From Necropsobacter rosorum (GTDB lineage Bacteria; Pseudomonadota; Gammaproteobacteria; Enterobacterales; Pasteurellaceae), in contig CCMQ01000003.1 of NCBI GenBank assembly GCA_000751835.1, forward strand, positions 292,146 through 356,145: a DNA stretch of 64,000 nt, written 5' to 3'. Shown here piece by piece: positions 8,266 to 18,060 of the stretch. The notes beneath the pieces are model-generated. The model saw nothing but the letters and a program-made list of their open reading frames with translations, was not told the DNA's origin and ran no database searches. A program made the position numbers and the translations under genes. Within the stretch, counting starts at the first letter, position 1, and each line of letters starts with the position of its first letter.

Positions 8266-9987
8266 TTAACCTGCCATAGGCTCGATATAGTCCACCAGTA
8301 ATTGAATCGTGCGGTTACCGCGGTATTCGTTAATATCCAGTTTATACGCCAGTTTCGCATTTTTAATAGAAAGATCGGGATAATAGCGGGTATCCACATT
8401 AAATGCAATGGCATCCAGCAACGGGCCGCCCTGCTTCGGTTCCACCATCATTTTCAAATGGCGTTCGCCGACCAAACGCTGCTGCAACACCCGAAACTCG
8501 CCGTCGAACAAGGGTTCGGGAAACGCCTGCCCCCAAGGACCGGCCTGTTTCAGGGTTTCCGCCGTTTCCAGATTCATAAACTGCACGTTTAATTCACCGT
8601 CCGTCCATACTACCCCGCGCAGCTGCTCTTCGTCCAGCAATTCGCGCACCACCTGATCGAAAGCATGCCGGAACGGTTCGAACAGCGCGGCCCGAATGCT
8701 AAGCCCCGCCGCCATGGCATGACCACCGAATTTCACAATCATCTGCGGGTGGCGGGCATGAATACGTTCCAGCGCATCGCGAATGTGCAAGCCTTCGATC
8801 GAACGAGCCGAGCCTTTCAGGATGCCGTCCTGATCCTGCGCAAAGGCGATAACCGGGCGGTGAAACTGATCTTTAATGCGTGATGCCAGTATGCCCAGCA
8901 CGCCCTGATGCCAGTCGGCCTGATACAGCGCAATACCGAGGGGTAAATCCTGTTGAAGTGCGGTCAGATTACGGCAAATTTCCAGCGCTTCCAGCTTCAT
9001 ACCCTGTTCGATTTCTTTGCGGGTCTGGTTCAGACCGTCCAGCTCCAGCGCCAGCGCGCGCGCGGTCTGCATATCTTCCGCCAGCAGCAATTCCACCCCC
9101 ACCGACATATTGTCCAGCCGTCCTGCCGCATTTAAACGCGGGCCGACGGAAAACCCCAGATCCGAGGCGCTGAAACGGGTAATATCCCGATTCGCCACTT
9201 CCGCCAGCGCGCGAATCCCGCAGCGGCAGCGTTCGGCGCGAATGCGTTGCAGCCCCTGATAGGCCAGAATCCGGTTATTCTGATCCAGCGGCACCACATC
9301 GGCAATGGTGCCTAACGCCACCAGATCCAGCAATTCGGTAAAATTCGGCTGCGACAGCGCGCTGAAAATCCCTAACTCGCGCAGCTTTGCCCGCAGCGCC
9401 AGCATCACATAAAACGCCACGCCGACGCCGGCTAAGGATTTGGAAGGAAAGCCGCATTGCGCTAAATTCGGATTCACGATAGCGTCCGCCGGCGGCAATG
9501 TCTGTGCGGGCAAATGGTGATCCGTCACAATCACCTTTACGCCCTGCTGTTTCAGAAACGCCACGCCGTCACAGGAAGAAACGCCGTTATCCACCGTGAT
9601 CAGCAGCTCAACCTGCTTATCCAGCGCCGCCTGCGCCACGGCAACGCTCAGCCCGTAGCCCTGCTCAAAACGATTCGGCACCAGATAATCCACCGCGCAA
9701 AATCCCAGTCGGCGCAATGCCAGCACGGTCAGCGCGGTACTGGTGGCGCCGTCCGCATCAAAATCGCCGACTATCACAATCTTTTGTTGCGCCTCGCGCG
9801 CCCGTACCAGCAGATTTACCGCATTTTCCATACCGAGCAATAAATCCGGCGGCAGCATCGCGCTTAAAGTGCGGTCTAATTCGCGCGCGTTTTTCACCTG
9901 CCGGGCGCGATACAGCCGATCCAATAACGGATGCCCGCAGACCGGTTCGCCCTGCGGCACCAAACGACGTTGAATCACTTTATTCAC
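8266..9987 (-). CDS. recJ: Single-stranded-DNA-specific exonuclease RecJ
   Basis: 5'-3' single-strand exonuclease used in RecF-pathway recombination and mismatch repair. The 573-aa protein is close to the E. coli length. DHH-superfamily motifs are intact: DFDADGATST (about 76-85), the VTVDNGVSS-type motif, VTDHHLP (the DHH motif), and KFGGHAMAAG of the DHHA1 domain. The gene follows dsbC with 72 bases between, the same neighbourhood known in H. influenzae and E. coli. Confidence 0.96.
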   Translation of the reverse strand: MNKVIQRRLVPQGEPVCGHPLLDRLYRARQVKNARELDRTLSAMLPPDLLLGMENAVNLLVRAREAQQKIVIVGDFDADGATSTALTVLALRRLGFCAVDYLVPNRFEQGYGLSVAVAQAALDKQVELLITVDNGVSSCDGVAFLKQQGVKVIVTDHHLPAQTLPPADAIVNPNLAQCGFPSKSLAGVGVAFYVMLALRAKLRELGIFSALSQPNFTELLDLVALGTIADVVPLDQNNRILAYQGLQRIRAERCRCGIRALAEVANRDITRFSASDLGFSVGPRLNAAGRLDNMSVGVELLLAEDMQTARALALELDGLNQTRKEIEQGMKLEALEICRNLTALQQDLPLGIALYQADWHQGVLGILASRIKDQFHRPVIAFAQDQDGILKGSARSIEGLHIRDALERIHARHPQMIVKFGGHAMAAGLSIRAALFEPFRHAFDQVVRELLDEEQLRGVVWTDGELNVQFMNLETAETLKQAGPWGQAFPEPLFDGEFRVLQQRLVGERHLKMMVEPKQGGPLLDAIAFNVDTRYYPDLSIKNAKLAYKLDINEYRGNRTIQLLVDYIEPMAG

Positions 9988-10059
9988 AGCTTCCGTTAAT
10001 CCTTGTACTACAATCTGCGTTTATGCGCTTGCGTTGCAACCCGTTTCATCGGATAACGC

Positions 10060-10749
10060 TTATTTGCCTTCCAGCGCGTCCAATAATTTCTGCGGTTCCA
10101 GATAGCCGCCGATCACCTCACCGTTTTCGGTGACAATGCTCGGGGTGCCGCGTACGCCGAACTGCACGCCCAGTTCATAATGTTTTTTCACTCTATTCGG
10201 GGTTTTCAGCTCCTGCGGCAGGTTGCCGTTTTCCGCTTCGTTTAACGCAAACACCGGATCTTTTGCCGTCCAGATCGCTTCCATTTGTTTGGCCGTATTG
10301 TTATTCAGCCCGCTGCGCGGAAACGCCAGATAACGCACGGTAATGCCCAAATCGTTATAGTCTTTAATCTGCTGATGCAGCAGATGACAATAATGGCAGG
10401 TGATGTCCATAAATACCGTCACCGTGTGTTTCGGATTTTTAGCCGGATACACGATCATCTCATCCTGATACGCGTTTAATTTATCCAGCAGCATTTTTCC
10501 GCTTAAATCCACCGGCCCTTTTTCCGTTAATTCGTAAAGCTGCCCCTGCAGCACATAGCGGCCGTCGTCGGTAATATAAAATACCCCTTCGTTGGTAATC
10601 ACCGTTTTTAATCCGTTAACCGGAGAGGATTTAATTTCAATGTCGGACGCGCCGAGTTTGTTTAATTGCGTTTTAATCGCCGTATCGTCGGCGTTTGCAC
10701 CCCAAGACAGTAACGTCAGCGAAAGTGCGGTCAATATTTTTTTCATCAT
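10060..10749 (-). CDS. dsbC: Thiol:disulfide isomerase/chaperone DsbC
   Basis: Periplasmic homodimeric disulfide isomerase that corrects wrong disulfides, kept reduced by DsbD. The start MMKKILTALSL at 10749 has GGGGA seven bases upstream and begins a normal signal peptide ending at WGANA; an earlier in-frame Met would lengthen it unnaturally. An N-terminal dimerisation domain precedes the thioredoxin domain with the catalytic CHYC (in MDITCHYCHLL) and the cis-Pro loop GVRGTPSIV. E. coli DsbC has CGYC, so the His is a conservative variation. Roughly 229-230 aa before cleavage. Confidence 0.93.
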   Translation of the reverse strand: MMKKILTALSLTLLSWGANADDTAIKTQLNKLGASDIEIKSSPVNGLKTVITNEGVFYITDDGRYVLQGQLYELTEKGPVDLSGKMLLDKLNAYQDEMIVYPAKNPKHTVTVFMDITCHYCHLLHQQIKDYNDLGITVRYLAFPRSGLNNNTAKQMEAIWTAKDPVFALNEAENGNLPQELKTPNRVKKHYELGVQFGVRGTPSIVTENGEVIGGYLEPQKLLDALEGK

Positions 10750-10968
10750 TACAAATTCCCCTAAATGCAACATCTTAAAACTAAAAGGCGGCGGAATTTT
10801 ATCATAATCGGATAAAACAAGCTAATTCGGTAAAGCACTTTTGCCGCCCGCTCACCGCGCACGTTAAAAGACCGCACCGCCGCCAAGGAATTCGCCACCG
10901 CCTCTATTAAATTTGCACGAAATAGCATATAATCTGGCGCTTAATTCTTTTCACGGAAATCTTTTTTT

Positions 10969-12067
10969 ATGTTTGAAATTAACCCGGTTAAAAACAAAAT
11001 TGCCGATCTCGCCGAGCGTACTCAGGTGCTCCGGGGGTATCTTTGACTTTGATGTAAAAGTCGAACGTTTGGAAGAAGTCAACGCCGAGCTGGAACAGCC
11101 CGATGTCTGGAACGAACCTGAAAAAGCGCAGGCGCTGGGCAAAGAGCGCGCCGCGCTGGAAGCGGTGGTCGAGACCATTAAACGGCTTGAACAGGGTTTG
11201 CAGGATGTGGACGGTTTACTGGAACTCGCCGTTGAAGCGGAAGATGAGGAAACCTTTAACGAAGCGGTCGCCGAACTGGACGAACTGGAACAACATCTCG
11301 CCAAGCTGGAATTTCGCCGCATGTTCAGCGGGCCGCATGATGGCGCCGATTGCTATGTAGATTTACAGGCCGGTTCCGGCGGCACGGAAGCGCAGGACTG
11401 GACGGAAATGCTGCTGCGCATGTATTTACGCTGGGCGGAAAGCAAAGGCTTTAAAACCGAACTGATGGAAGCCTCCGACGGCGATGTCGCGGGGATTAAA
11501 TCCGCCACGGTGCGGATATCCGGCGAATACGCCTTCGGCTGGCTGCGCACCGAAACCGGCATTCACCGCTTAGTGCGCAAAAGCCCGTTTGATTCCAACA
11601 ACCGTCGCCACACCTCTTTCAGCGCGGTTTTCGTTTATCCGGAAATCGACGACGATATCGATATCGAAATCAACCCGGCGGATTTGCGCATTGATGTGTA
11701 TCGCGCTTCCGGCGCCGGCGGTCAGCATGTCAACCGAACCGAAAGTGCGGTGCGAATTACGCATATTCCGAGCGGCATTGTGGTGCAGTGCCAGAACGAT
11801 CGTTCGCAGCATAAAAACAAAGATCAATGTATGAAACAGCTGAAAGCGAAGTTATACGAAATGGAGCTGCAAAAGAAAAACGCGGAAAAACAGGCGCTGG
11901 AAGATACGAAATCCGATATCGGCTGGGGCAGCCAGATTCGCTCCTATGTGCTGGATGACGCGCGGATCAAAGACTTGCGCACCGGCGTAGAAAACCGCAA
12001 CACCCAAGCGGTGCTGGACGGCGATTTGGATCGTTTCATCGAAGCCAGTTTAAAAGCGGGACTATAA
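10969..12067 (+). CDS. prfB: Peptide chain release factor 2, programmed +1 frameshift
   Basis: Release factor RF2, which ends translation at UGA and UAA. The ATG at 10969 opens 25 codons ending CTT, followed by an in-frame TGA (11044-11046). A +1 shift at CTT-T moves reading into the long frame from 11045 to the stop at 12067, giving 365 aa, the same as E. coli RF2. The SPF tripeptide for stop-codon recognition (KSPFDSNN) and the GGQ motif (SGAGGQHVN) are both present. An open frame running in from upstream at 10913 is not the start. A TATAAT (10928-10933) lies about 35 bases before the ATG. lysS follows, as in many gamma-proteobacteria. Confidence 0.97.
11034..11047 (+). other. RF2 autoregulatory +1 frameshift site
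   Basis: A run of five G (GGGGG, the internal SD-like element) precedes TATCTTTGAC. CTT is the slippery codon and TGA is the codon that RF2 itself reads. When RF2 is scarce the ribosome slips forward one base and makes more RF2. Element and spacing match the classic E. coli site. Confidence 0.95.
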
Positions 12068-12075
12068 GCATAACG

Positions 12076-12098
12076 GGCAGGGTTCGCTGTGCCCTGCC
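12076..12098 (+). other. Intercistronic hairpin between prfB and lysS
   Basis: GGCAGGG (12076-12082) pairs with CCCTGCC (12092-12098). No T-tract follows, so it is more likely an mRNA-processing or stability element than a terminator. Confidence 0.4.
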
Positions 12099-12131
12099 GC
12101 AATAATTTAATCTCTATTTAAGGTCATCAAC

Positions 12132-13643
12132 ATGTCACAACAACAACCTTCAGAACTTGATTTGCACGGTGAAATGGCGGTTCGCCGTGAGAAATTAGCG
12201 GCGTTACGCCAAAAAGGCAATGCCTTCCCGAATACCTTCCGCCGCGACGCGCTGGCGCAGGATTTGCACCGCAACTACGACGACAGCGACGGTGAAAGCC
12301 TGAAAGCTCAGGACATCAACGTTAAAGTCGCCGGGCGAATTATGACCCGCCGCGCCATGGGCAAAGCCACCTTTATTACGCTACAGGATATGAGCGGACG
12401 CATTCAGCTGTATGTGGCGCGTGATAATCTGCCGGAAGGCGTGTATAAAGAAGAGGTCGGCAACTGGGATTTAGGCGATATTGTCGGCGTAAGCGGCACG
12501 CTGTTTAAAACCAAAACCAATGAACTGACGGTTAAAGTGCATGAGGTTCAGCTGCTGACCAAAGCGCTGCGCCCGCTGCCGGATAAATTCCACGGTTTAA
12601 GCGATCAGGAAACCCGCTACCGTCAGCGTTATCTGGATCTGATTTCCAACGAAGAATCGCGCCGCACCTTTATTATTCGCTCCAAAGTGATCGCCGGCAT
12701 CCGCGAATATTTTATCCATAAAGGGTTTATCGAAGTGGAAACCCCGATGCTGCAGGTAATTCCGGGCGGCGCGGCGGCGCGGCCGTTCGTCACCCATCAC
12801 AACGCGCTGGATATCGATATGTACCTGCGCATCGCCCCGGAACTGTATTTGAAACGCTTGGTGGTCGGCGGTTTTGAGCGGGTATTTGAGCTGAACCGCA
12901 ACTTCCGCAACGAAGGCGTTTCCGTGCGGCATAATCCGGAATTCACCATGATCGAATACTATCAGGCTTACGCCGATTACCACGATTTAATGGATAATAC
13001 GGAAGAATTATTACGCAAACTGGCGCTGGATATTCTGGGTAGCACCAAAGTGCCTTACGGCGAATACGAATTCGATTTCGGTCAACCGTTTGAACGCATT
13101 ACCATGCACGATGCGGTGTTAAAATACGGCGCGGCGCACGGTATCGTGAAAGACGATTTATACGATCTGGCGCGCGCCAAAACCGTCGCCGCCAAGCTGG
13201 GCATTGAAGTTCAGAAATCCTGGGGCTTAGGCAGTCTGGTCAACGCAATCTTTGAAGAAGTGGCGGAACAGCATTTAATTCAACCGACCTTTTTAATGGC
13301 GCACCCGGCGGAAATTTCCCCGCTGGCGCGCCGTAACGATGACAATCCGGAAGTGACCGATCGGTTCGAGCTGTTTATCGGCGGTCGTGAAATCGGTAAC
13401 GGTTTCTCCGAATTAAACGACGCCGAAGATCAGGCGGAACGCTTTGACGCACAGGTCGCCGCCAAAGAAGCGGGTGATGACGAGGCGATGTTTAAAGACG
13501 ACGATTTCGTCACCGCACTGGAACACGGGCTTCCGCCGACTGCCGGCGAAGGGCTGGGTATCGACCGCCTGGCGATGTTATTCGCCAACGCGGCATCTAT
13601 CCGCGATGTGATTTTATTCCCGGCGATGAAACACAAAGGCTAA
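12132..13643 (+). CDS. lysS: Lysyl-tRNA synthetase (class II)
   Basis: Charges tRNA-Lys with lysine. The 503-aa protein has an N-terminal OB-fold anticodon-binding domain (about 60-150, with [16 protein letters not shown]) and the class II catalytic core. Motif 1 surrounds FIEVETPML, motif 2 is the [23 protein letters not shown] region, and motif 3 is [10 protein letters not shown] near the C-terminus. It ends in a good terminator. A shortened paralogue lacking the anticodon domain (epmA) is at 59.3-60.3 kb. Confidence 0.97.
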   Translation: MSQQQPSELDLHGEMAVRREKLAALRQKGNAFPNTFRRDALAQDLHRNYDDSDGESLKAQDINVKVAGRIMTRRAMGKATFITLQDMSGRIQLYVARDNLPEGVYKEEVGNWDLGDIVGVSGTLFKTKTNELTVKVHEVQLLTKALRPLPDKFHGLSDQETRYRQRYLDLISNEESRRTFIIRSKVIAGIREYFIHKGFIEVETPMLQVIPGGAAARPFVTHHNALDIDMYLRIAPELYLKRLVVGGFERVFELNRNFRNEGVSVRHNPEFTMIEYYQAYADYHDLMDNTEELLRKLALDILGSTKVPYGEYEFDFGQPFERITMHDAVLKYGAAHGIVKDDLYDLARAKTVAAKLGIEVQKSWGLGSLVNAIFEEVAEQHLIQPTFLMAHPAEISPLARRNDDNPEVTDRFELFIGGREIGNGFSELNDAEDQAERFDAQVAAKEAGDDEAMFKDDDFVTALEHGLPPTAGEGLGIDRLAMLFANAASIRDVILFPAMKHKG

Positions 13644-13661
13644 GCGCAACCCATCTAAAAG

Positions 13662-13689
13662 ATCGGCATCAGGGCATGCCGATTTTTTT
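13662..13689 (+). terminator. Rho-independent terminator after lysS
   Basis: ATCGGCAT (13662-13669) pairs with ATGCCGAT (13676-13683) around a 6-base loop, followed by TTTTTT. It separates prfB-lysS from hypA. Confidence 0.85.
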
Positions 13690-13706
13690 ATCCGAAGGAG
13701 GCAATC

Positions 13707-14048
13707 ATGCACGAAATGTCCCTCTGCCAGAACATCATGGAAATTATTGAGCAGCAGCGGCAAAAACATCGGATTAGCGAAGTGACCGATATTTGGCTCG
13801 AGCTCGGTGCGCTGTCCTGTGTGGAACAAAGTGCGGTGGAATTTTGCTTTGAAATTATGCGCAAAGACACCATCGCCGAACACTGCCGGCTGCATTTTAT
13901 TCATCTGCCTGCGCTTGCCTGGTGCTGGCAGTGCCAGCAGGAAGTGGAAATCGCCGCTTATCAGGATTGCTGCCCGCGTTGTCACGGCGTGCATTTACAG
14001 CGCCACAGCGGTACCGAATTCCGAATTAAGGAAATGGCGGTAAAATAG
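13707..14048 (+). CDS. hypA: Hydrogenase nickel insertion protein HypA
   Basis: Nickel metallochaperone that works with HypB to load Ni into the [NiFe] hydrogenase large subunit. The 113-aa protein begins MHEMSLCQNI, where the N-terminal Met-His-Glu is the nickel ligand set. The structural zinc site is formed by CWQC and CPRC (about 71-74 and 90-93). A strong SD, AAGGAGG, lies 8 bases upstream. It is detached from the other hyp genes, 16-20 kb away, and follows the lysS terminator, so it needs a promoter within the short gap or readthrough. Confidence 0.94.
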   Translation: MHEMSLCQNIMEIIEQQRQKHRISEVTDIWLELGALSCVEQSAVEFCFEIMRKDTIAEHCRLHFIHLPALAWCWQCQQEVEIAAYQDCCPRCHGVHLQRHSGTEFRIKEMAVK

Positions 14049-14074
14049 ACCGCACTTAAAGATAAAACCATTCA

Positions 14075-14101
14075 GGCGGAGAACGGCAACCGCTCTCCGC
14101 C
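14075..14101. terminator. Hairpin between convergent hypA and yedF
   Basis: GGCGGAGA (14075-14082) pairs with TCTCCGCC (14094-14101) in the 59-base gap between converging genes. An uptake-signal core (14049-14057) sits beside it. Confidence 0.55.
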
Positions 14102-14107
14102 AGCGCT

Positions 14108-14377
14108 TTATCGCTGAATTAAATAGCGTAATTTGGTGCCGTCCTGTTCCACGCTCAATAACGTATAACCGTGGTTTTTGGTATCAATCGGAATATTATT
14201 AATAGACTGAGCGCAGTCGCTTAACAGTTCCAGAATCTCGCCCTGCTGCAACTGCGGCATGGTTTCCAGCATGACGATCGCCGGATAAGGACAAGGTTCG
14301 CCCAGCGTATCCAAAGTATAATCCGGTGTAATGTCTTTCGGATCTTTGTCTAATTTTTGTATAACGGTAAATGCCAT
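14108..14377 (-). CDS. yedF: TusA/SirA-family sulfur (selenium) relay protein YedF
   Basis: Small cytoplasmic protein of 89 aa with the family CPxP motif in LGEPCPYPAIVML (Cys about residue 29), the residue that carries persulfide (or selenide) in TusA relatives. YedF is characteristically paired with the membrane protein YedE, as here (14 bases apart, same strand). In Campylobacter and Selenomonas-type systems the pair supports selenium use and formate dehydrogenase activity. The fdhF selenoprotein gene directly upstream of the pair fits that role, which remains an inference. Confidence 0.85.
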   Translation of the reverse strand: MAFTVIQKLDKDPKDITPDYTLDTLGEPCPYPAIVMLETMPQLQQGEILELLSDCAQSINNIPIDTKNHGYTLLSVEQDGTKLRYLIQR

Positions 14378-14391
14378 CGTCAGTTCTCCTC

Positions 14392-15612
14392 TCAGTTAGC
14401 TAAGTTTATTGATGCGTTGGTAATTTTTGCTTTCGCTTTGGCTAAGAAACGCTTTTCCCACCACAGCACGGCGATTAAGCACACAATCAGCAAAGCATAA
14501 TTCACCAGTAATCCGCCCACCGGGCCGAATTCTTTTAATAGATTCAGTTTTTCATAATCCAGTGCCAGCACCGGCGCAATATCATCCCAGACATAGGCCA
14601 GCAGCGTCGAACCCGCCACATTGCCGACGCCGACCCACATAAAATGCACCTGCCCTTCCATCGAACGATACATCCAGCCGGTTTCGCAACCGCCGGCCAG
14701 TACGATGCCGAAGCCGAATAACAGTCCGCCGATAATGGCGTTCGGCCCCGCCCACATGATTTTCGCCGGTACGCCAAGCTGAATATAGGAAAACACGCCG
14801 ATGGTGCCGGCAAGGATACCGAAAATAATCGCTTTCGCCATATAGGCGCGCCCGGTCACCCATAAATCACGGAAGGCGGAGGTAAAACAAATCTGCGCCC
14901 GTTCGATCAGCAGGCCAAACGCCAGACCGCACAACATGGCAAAGCCCAGTTTGACGGAAGACTGCATGACATACAGCGAAGCGATAAAATACGCAAAGAA
15001 CACCAGCATGCCGAGACGAAACCGCCGGCTCGCCCGTTTGGGATCGGTTTCCTGCAATTTCGCCGCGCCTTTTTTCAATTGTAACTTCACCCGGAACATC
15101 GGCAGCAGGGTAAATTTCACCCCGAAATAGGTGCCGACCGCCGTGGCAATCGTGAAAAACCAGGCATGCACCGAAAACTGCGGAATGCCGGTAAACAGCG
15201 ACGCCAGATTACAGCCCATCGCCAAACGCGCGCCGAACCCCGCCAACGCGCCGCCGACCAGCGCTTGTGCAATACGCCGTTTATGCGGCTGATTGCGCCA
15301 TTTGACATTATTTGCCCATAACGCCGCGGAAATACAGCCGGCGAACATGCCCAGAATCATCACCCCGTCGATGCGGGTAAACACCGTGCCGTCCATGCCG
15401 ATGATTTGATAGTAACTCCATGATGTTACATCCACGCCCAAGGCTTGCAGCATATGCCCGCCCCAGCGGGTAAATTCACCGGTAACCGCCCAGTAAGTGC
15501 CGGTTACGCCGAAATAATAGGCCGAAATCAATCCGGCGGCGATCACCGCGGCGACCGGATTCCAGTATTTAATTAAATAATTTTGTTTGAATTGTTGCCA
15601 AATCTCTAACAT
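14392..15612 (-). CDS. yedE: YeeE/YedE-family membrane transporter, probable selenium or sulfur importer
   Basis: Polytopic inner-membrane protein of 406 aa. It carries the conserved Cys-containing signatures of the YeeE/YedE family: MGCNLASLFTGIPQFS (first half) and GGCETGWMYRSMEGQ (second half), reflecting an internal duplication with a Gly-Cys in each half. YeeE relatives import thiosulfate; the YedE branch next to yedF is associated with selenium metabolism. It follows the fdhF terminator by about 190 bases and forms a two-gene unit with yedF. Substrate is not proven by sequence. Confidence 0.85.
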   Translation of the reverse strand: MLEIWQQFKQNYLIKYWNPVAAVIAAGLISAYYFGVTGTYWAVTGEFTRWGGHMLQALGVDVTSWSYYQIIGMDGTVFTRIDGVMILGMFAGCISAALWANNVKWRNQPHKRRIAQALVGGALAGFGARLAMGCNLASLFTGIPQFSVHAWFFTIATAVGTYFGVKFTLLPMFRVKLQLKKGAAKLQETDPKRASRRFRLGMLVFFAYFIASLYVMQSSVKLGFAMLCGLAFGLLIERAQICFTSAFRDLWVTGRAYMAKAIIFGILAGTIGVFSYIQLGVPAKIMWAGPNAIIGGLLFGFGIVLAGGCETGWMYRSMEGQVHFMWVGVGNVAGSTLLAYVWDDIAPVLALDYEKLNLLKEFGPVGGLLVNYALLIVCLIAVLWWEKRFLAKAKAKITNASINLAN

Positions 15613-15800
15613 AGGTTGTTAAATCCTAATAAAAGTTAACGATTTGCAAGAAAGGTATATGATGAAAAAACGGAAATCGGGTTCCACGACCCATTTGATT
15701 TGATCATTTCCTATACACAAGACTTGCGATATATCAATGAATGCTGTGAGGCAGGAGGGATTATAACCAAATTTGCGCGACGGGAAAATAACCCGTTTGG

Positions 15801-15831
15801 AAAAAATCGGGCGAACCCTCAAGTCCGCCCG
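15801..15831 (-). terminator. Terminator of the hyf-fdhF operon
   Basis: Read on the minus strand, CGGGCG (15831-15826) pairs with CGCCCG (15813-15808), followed by ATTTTTT. It lies 25 bases after the fdhF stop. The 243-base gap 15613-15855 also holds a small CGGG/CCCG hairpin (15781-15795) and must contain the yedE promoter, which I could not place. Confidence 0.7.
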
Positions 15832-15855
15832 TCACAGGTTGATCAATTGATGCCG

Positions 15856-18012
15856 TCAGGCCACAAGTGCGGTCTGTTTTAAGCGCGTTTTTAACTTCGC
15901 GTATTCCGTCACCACATAATGTTCCGCCCAGTGCTGATCATCAATTTTTTCGATGCGCACCGCACTGTATTTGTATTCCGGCGTTCTGGAACCCGGATTC
16001 AAATGTTCGGCGGTCAGCTCGTTGCATTTTCCGATCCACCATTGATAGGTCATATAACAGGCGCCCTTATTGGTACGGCTGCTGACATCGGCGCGGGAAA
16101 TCACCTTACCGCGCGGCGAGGCGATCCACACCAGCTCATGATGTTTAATGCCCAGTTCGGCGGCATCCTGATCGTTCATCTGAACAAATCCCGGCTCGTC
16201 GGCCAATGCCGCCAGCGCGCGGCAATTACCGGTCATGGAACGGCAGGAATAATGCCCCACTTCGCGCACGGTGGACAGCACCAGCGGGAATTCCGCGCTT
16301 AAATCTTCCATCGGCGGCGCCCAATCGGTCGCAAAAAATTCGGCTTTGCCGTTCGGCCGGTCGAAGATCTGCCCTTTATACAAATAGCTGGTGCCCTGAT
16401 CATCCAGGCCTTCATCGGTGCAAGGCCATTGAATATAGCCCAGCCCGTCCATTTTTTCGTAAGTCGCACCTTTATAGATCGGACACAGCCCGCGCAGCTC
16501 GTCCCAGATTTCCTGAGTGTTGTTATAGTGCATCGGATAGCCCATCGCGGTGGCGATTTCGCTGATAATCACCCAGTCGTCCTTCACATCGCCGCTCGGT
16601 TCCACCGCTTTATAGAAACGCTGGAAGCCGCGATCCGCCGCACTGTAAACTCCTTCGTGCTCGGCACAGGAAGTGGCCGGTAGCAAGACGTCGGCTTCGG
16701 CGGCGGTTTGGGTCATAAAAATATCCTGAACAATCAGAAATTCCAGTTTCTCGAAAGCTTTTTTCACCGCATTCACGTCCGGTTCGGTCTGCAAGGTGTC
16801 TTCGCCCATAATATAGAAGGCTTTGATTTTATCTTCCATAATCGCTTCCGGCACTTCGCTGAGCGGCACGCCCGGTTTAGGATTCAGCGCCGGCACGCCC
16901 CACGCTTTGGCGAATTTTGCCATCGCCTGCGCATCATCCAGACGCTGATAACCCGGCAATGTGTTAAACAACGCCCCCATATCGCAGGCGCCCTGCACGT
17001 TATTCTGACCGCGCACCGGATTAATGCCCACATTCGGTTTGCCCAGATTACCGGTCAGCATGGCCAGACTTGCCAGCGCGCGTACGGTTTCCACGCCCTG
17101 CCGGAACTGGCAAACGCCCATGCCCCACAAAATAGTGGCGGTTTCCGCGTTGGCATAAGTGCGGGCGATTTCACGCAACATTGCCGGTTCGATGCCGGTA
17201 ATATGCTGAGTGCTTTCCGGCGTATAGTTTTTCACTACGTCATAGAATGCGTCGAAGTTTTCCGTATGGGCATCAATAAACGCCTGATCCTGCAAGTTTT
17301 CTTGCAAAATAACATTCATCATGGCATTTAAAAACGCCACGTTGCTGCCGTTGGCCAGCGGCGCGTAAATATCCGCAATGCGTGCGGTTTCGATTTTACG
17401 CGGATCGCAAACAATGATCTTCGCCCCTTTTTGTTTCGCCAGATTAATCCGCCGCGCCACAATTGGGTGCGATGTAGAAGCGTTATAGCCGAAAATAAAT
17501 ACGCATTTGGTGTCTTCAATCTCCACAATGGAGTTGGACATGGCGCCGTTACCGACCGATTTGAGCAGACCTGCTACAGAAGGGCCGTGTCAGACACGCG
17601 CACAGCAATCGACATTGTTATTGCCCAATACCGCACGGGCGAATTTTTGCATGACATAATTCACCTCATTGCCCGGCCCGCGTGACGAACCGGTCACCAT
17701 AATGGATTCGTTGCCGTATTGCTGTTTGATCTCCGTAAGCCGTTTGGCGCAATAGGCAATCGCTTCGTCCCAGCTTACCGGCGTAAACGCCTCGCCGCGT
17801 TGATAACGAATCATCGGTTGGGTTAAACGCGGCGTTAAGATTTTGGTATCGTGAACAAAGTCCCAGCCGTAATAGCCTTTAAGACAAAGTTCCCCCTCGT
17901 TGGTTTTGCCGTTTGCGCCTTCCGCCCCCACGATCTTGTTGTTTTCGACCAATAAATTGATCTTACAACCTGAGGCGCAATACGGACATACAGTAATCAC
18001 TTTTTTCATCAT
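15856..18012 (-). CDS. fdhF: Formate dehydrogenase H, selenocysteine-containing
   Basis: Molybdenum (bis-MGD) formate dehydrogenase that feeds electrons to hydrogenase 4 in formate hydrogenlyase. The reading frame has one internal TGA (17590-17592) at codon 141, between CCARV and HGPSVAGL. This is exactly where E. coli FdhF has its catalytic selenocysteine, so the two halves are one gene of 718 residues, not a broken one. The N-terminal [4Fe-4S] ligands are in CPYCASGC and later ELCLKGY; the catalytic His follows Sec directly. The molybdopterin domains run to the C-terminus. A SECIS follows the UGA. Starts at 18012 or 18009 are both possible (AAGGA upstream). It is the last gene of the hyf operon, separated from hycI by a hairpin. 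Confidence 0.97.
17553..17592 (-). promoter_or_regulatory. Bacterial SECIS element directing Sec insertion
   Basis: The sequence after the UGA contains GCAGGTCTGC (minus strand, 17574-17565), identical to the apical stem-loop of the E. coli fdhF SECIS and starting 15 bases after the UGA, also the same spacing. SelB binds this loop. Implies that selA, selB, selC and selD are present elsewhere in the genome. Confidence 0.92.
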
Positions 18013-18060
18013 CTACGTCCTTAATGGTTAAGTTTATCCGTTGGTTATTATGTTATAGCG

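Noticed and set aside
10913..10968. Long-frame start for prfB upstream of the ATG at 10969
   Set aside because: The standard RF2 start and frameshift site explain the gene; the extra residues come from upstream non-coding bases including the -10 box.
15619..15822. A 67-codon minus-strand frame between fdhF and yedE
   Set aside because: Overlaps the fdhF terminator, no SD, unlike any family.
16708..17331. A 207-codon plus-strand frame
   Set aside because: Antisense to fdhF and His/Phe/Arg-rich, as expected for the complement of a G+C-rich gene.
15856..17541. fdhF second half as a separate gene, or fdhF as a pseudogene
   Set aside because: The TGA sits exactly at the Sec codon, the frame is unbroken, and a SECIS loop is present.
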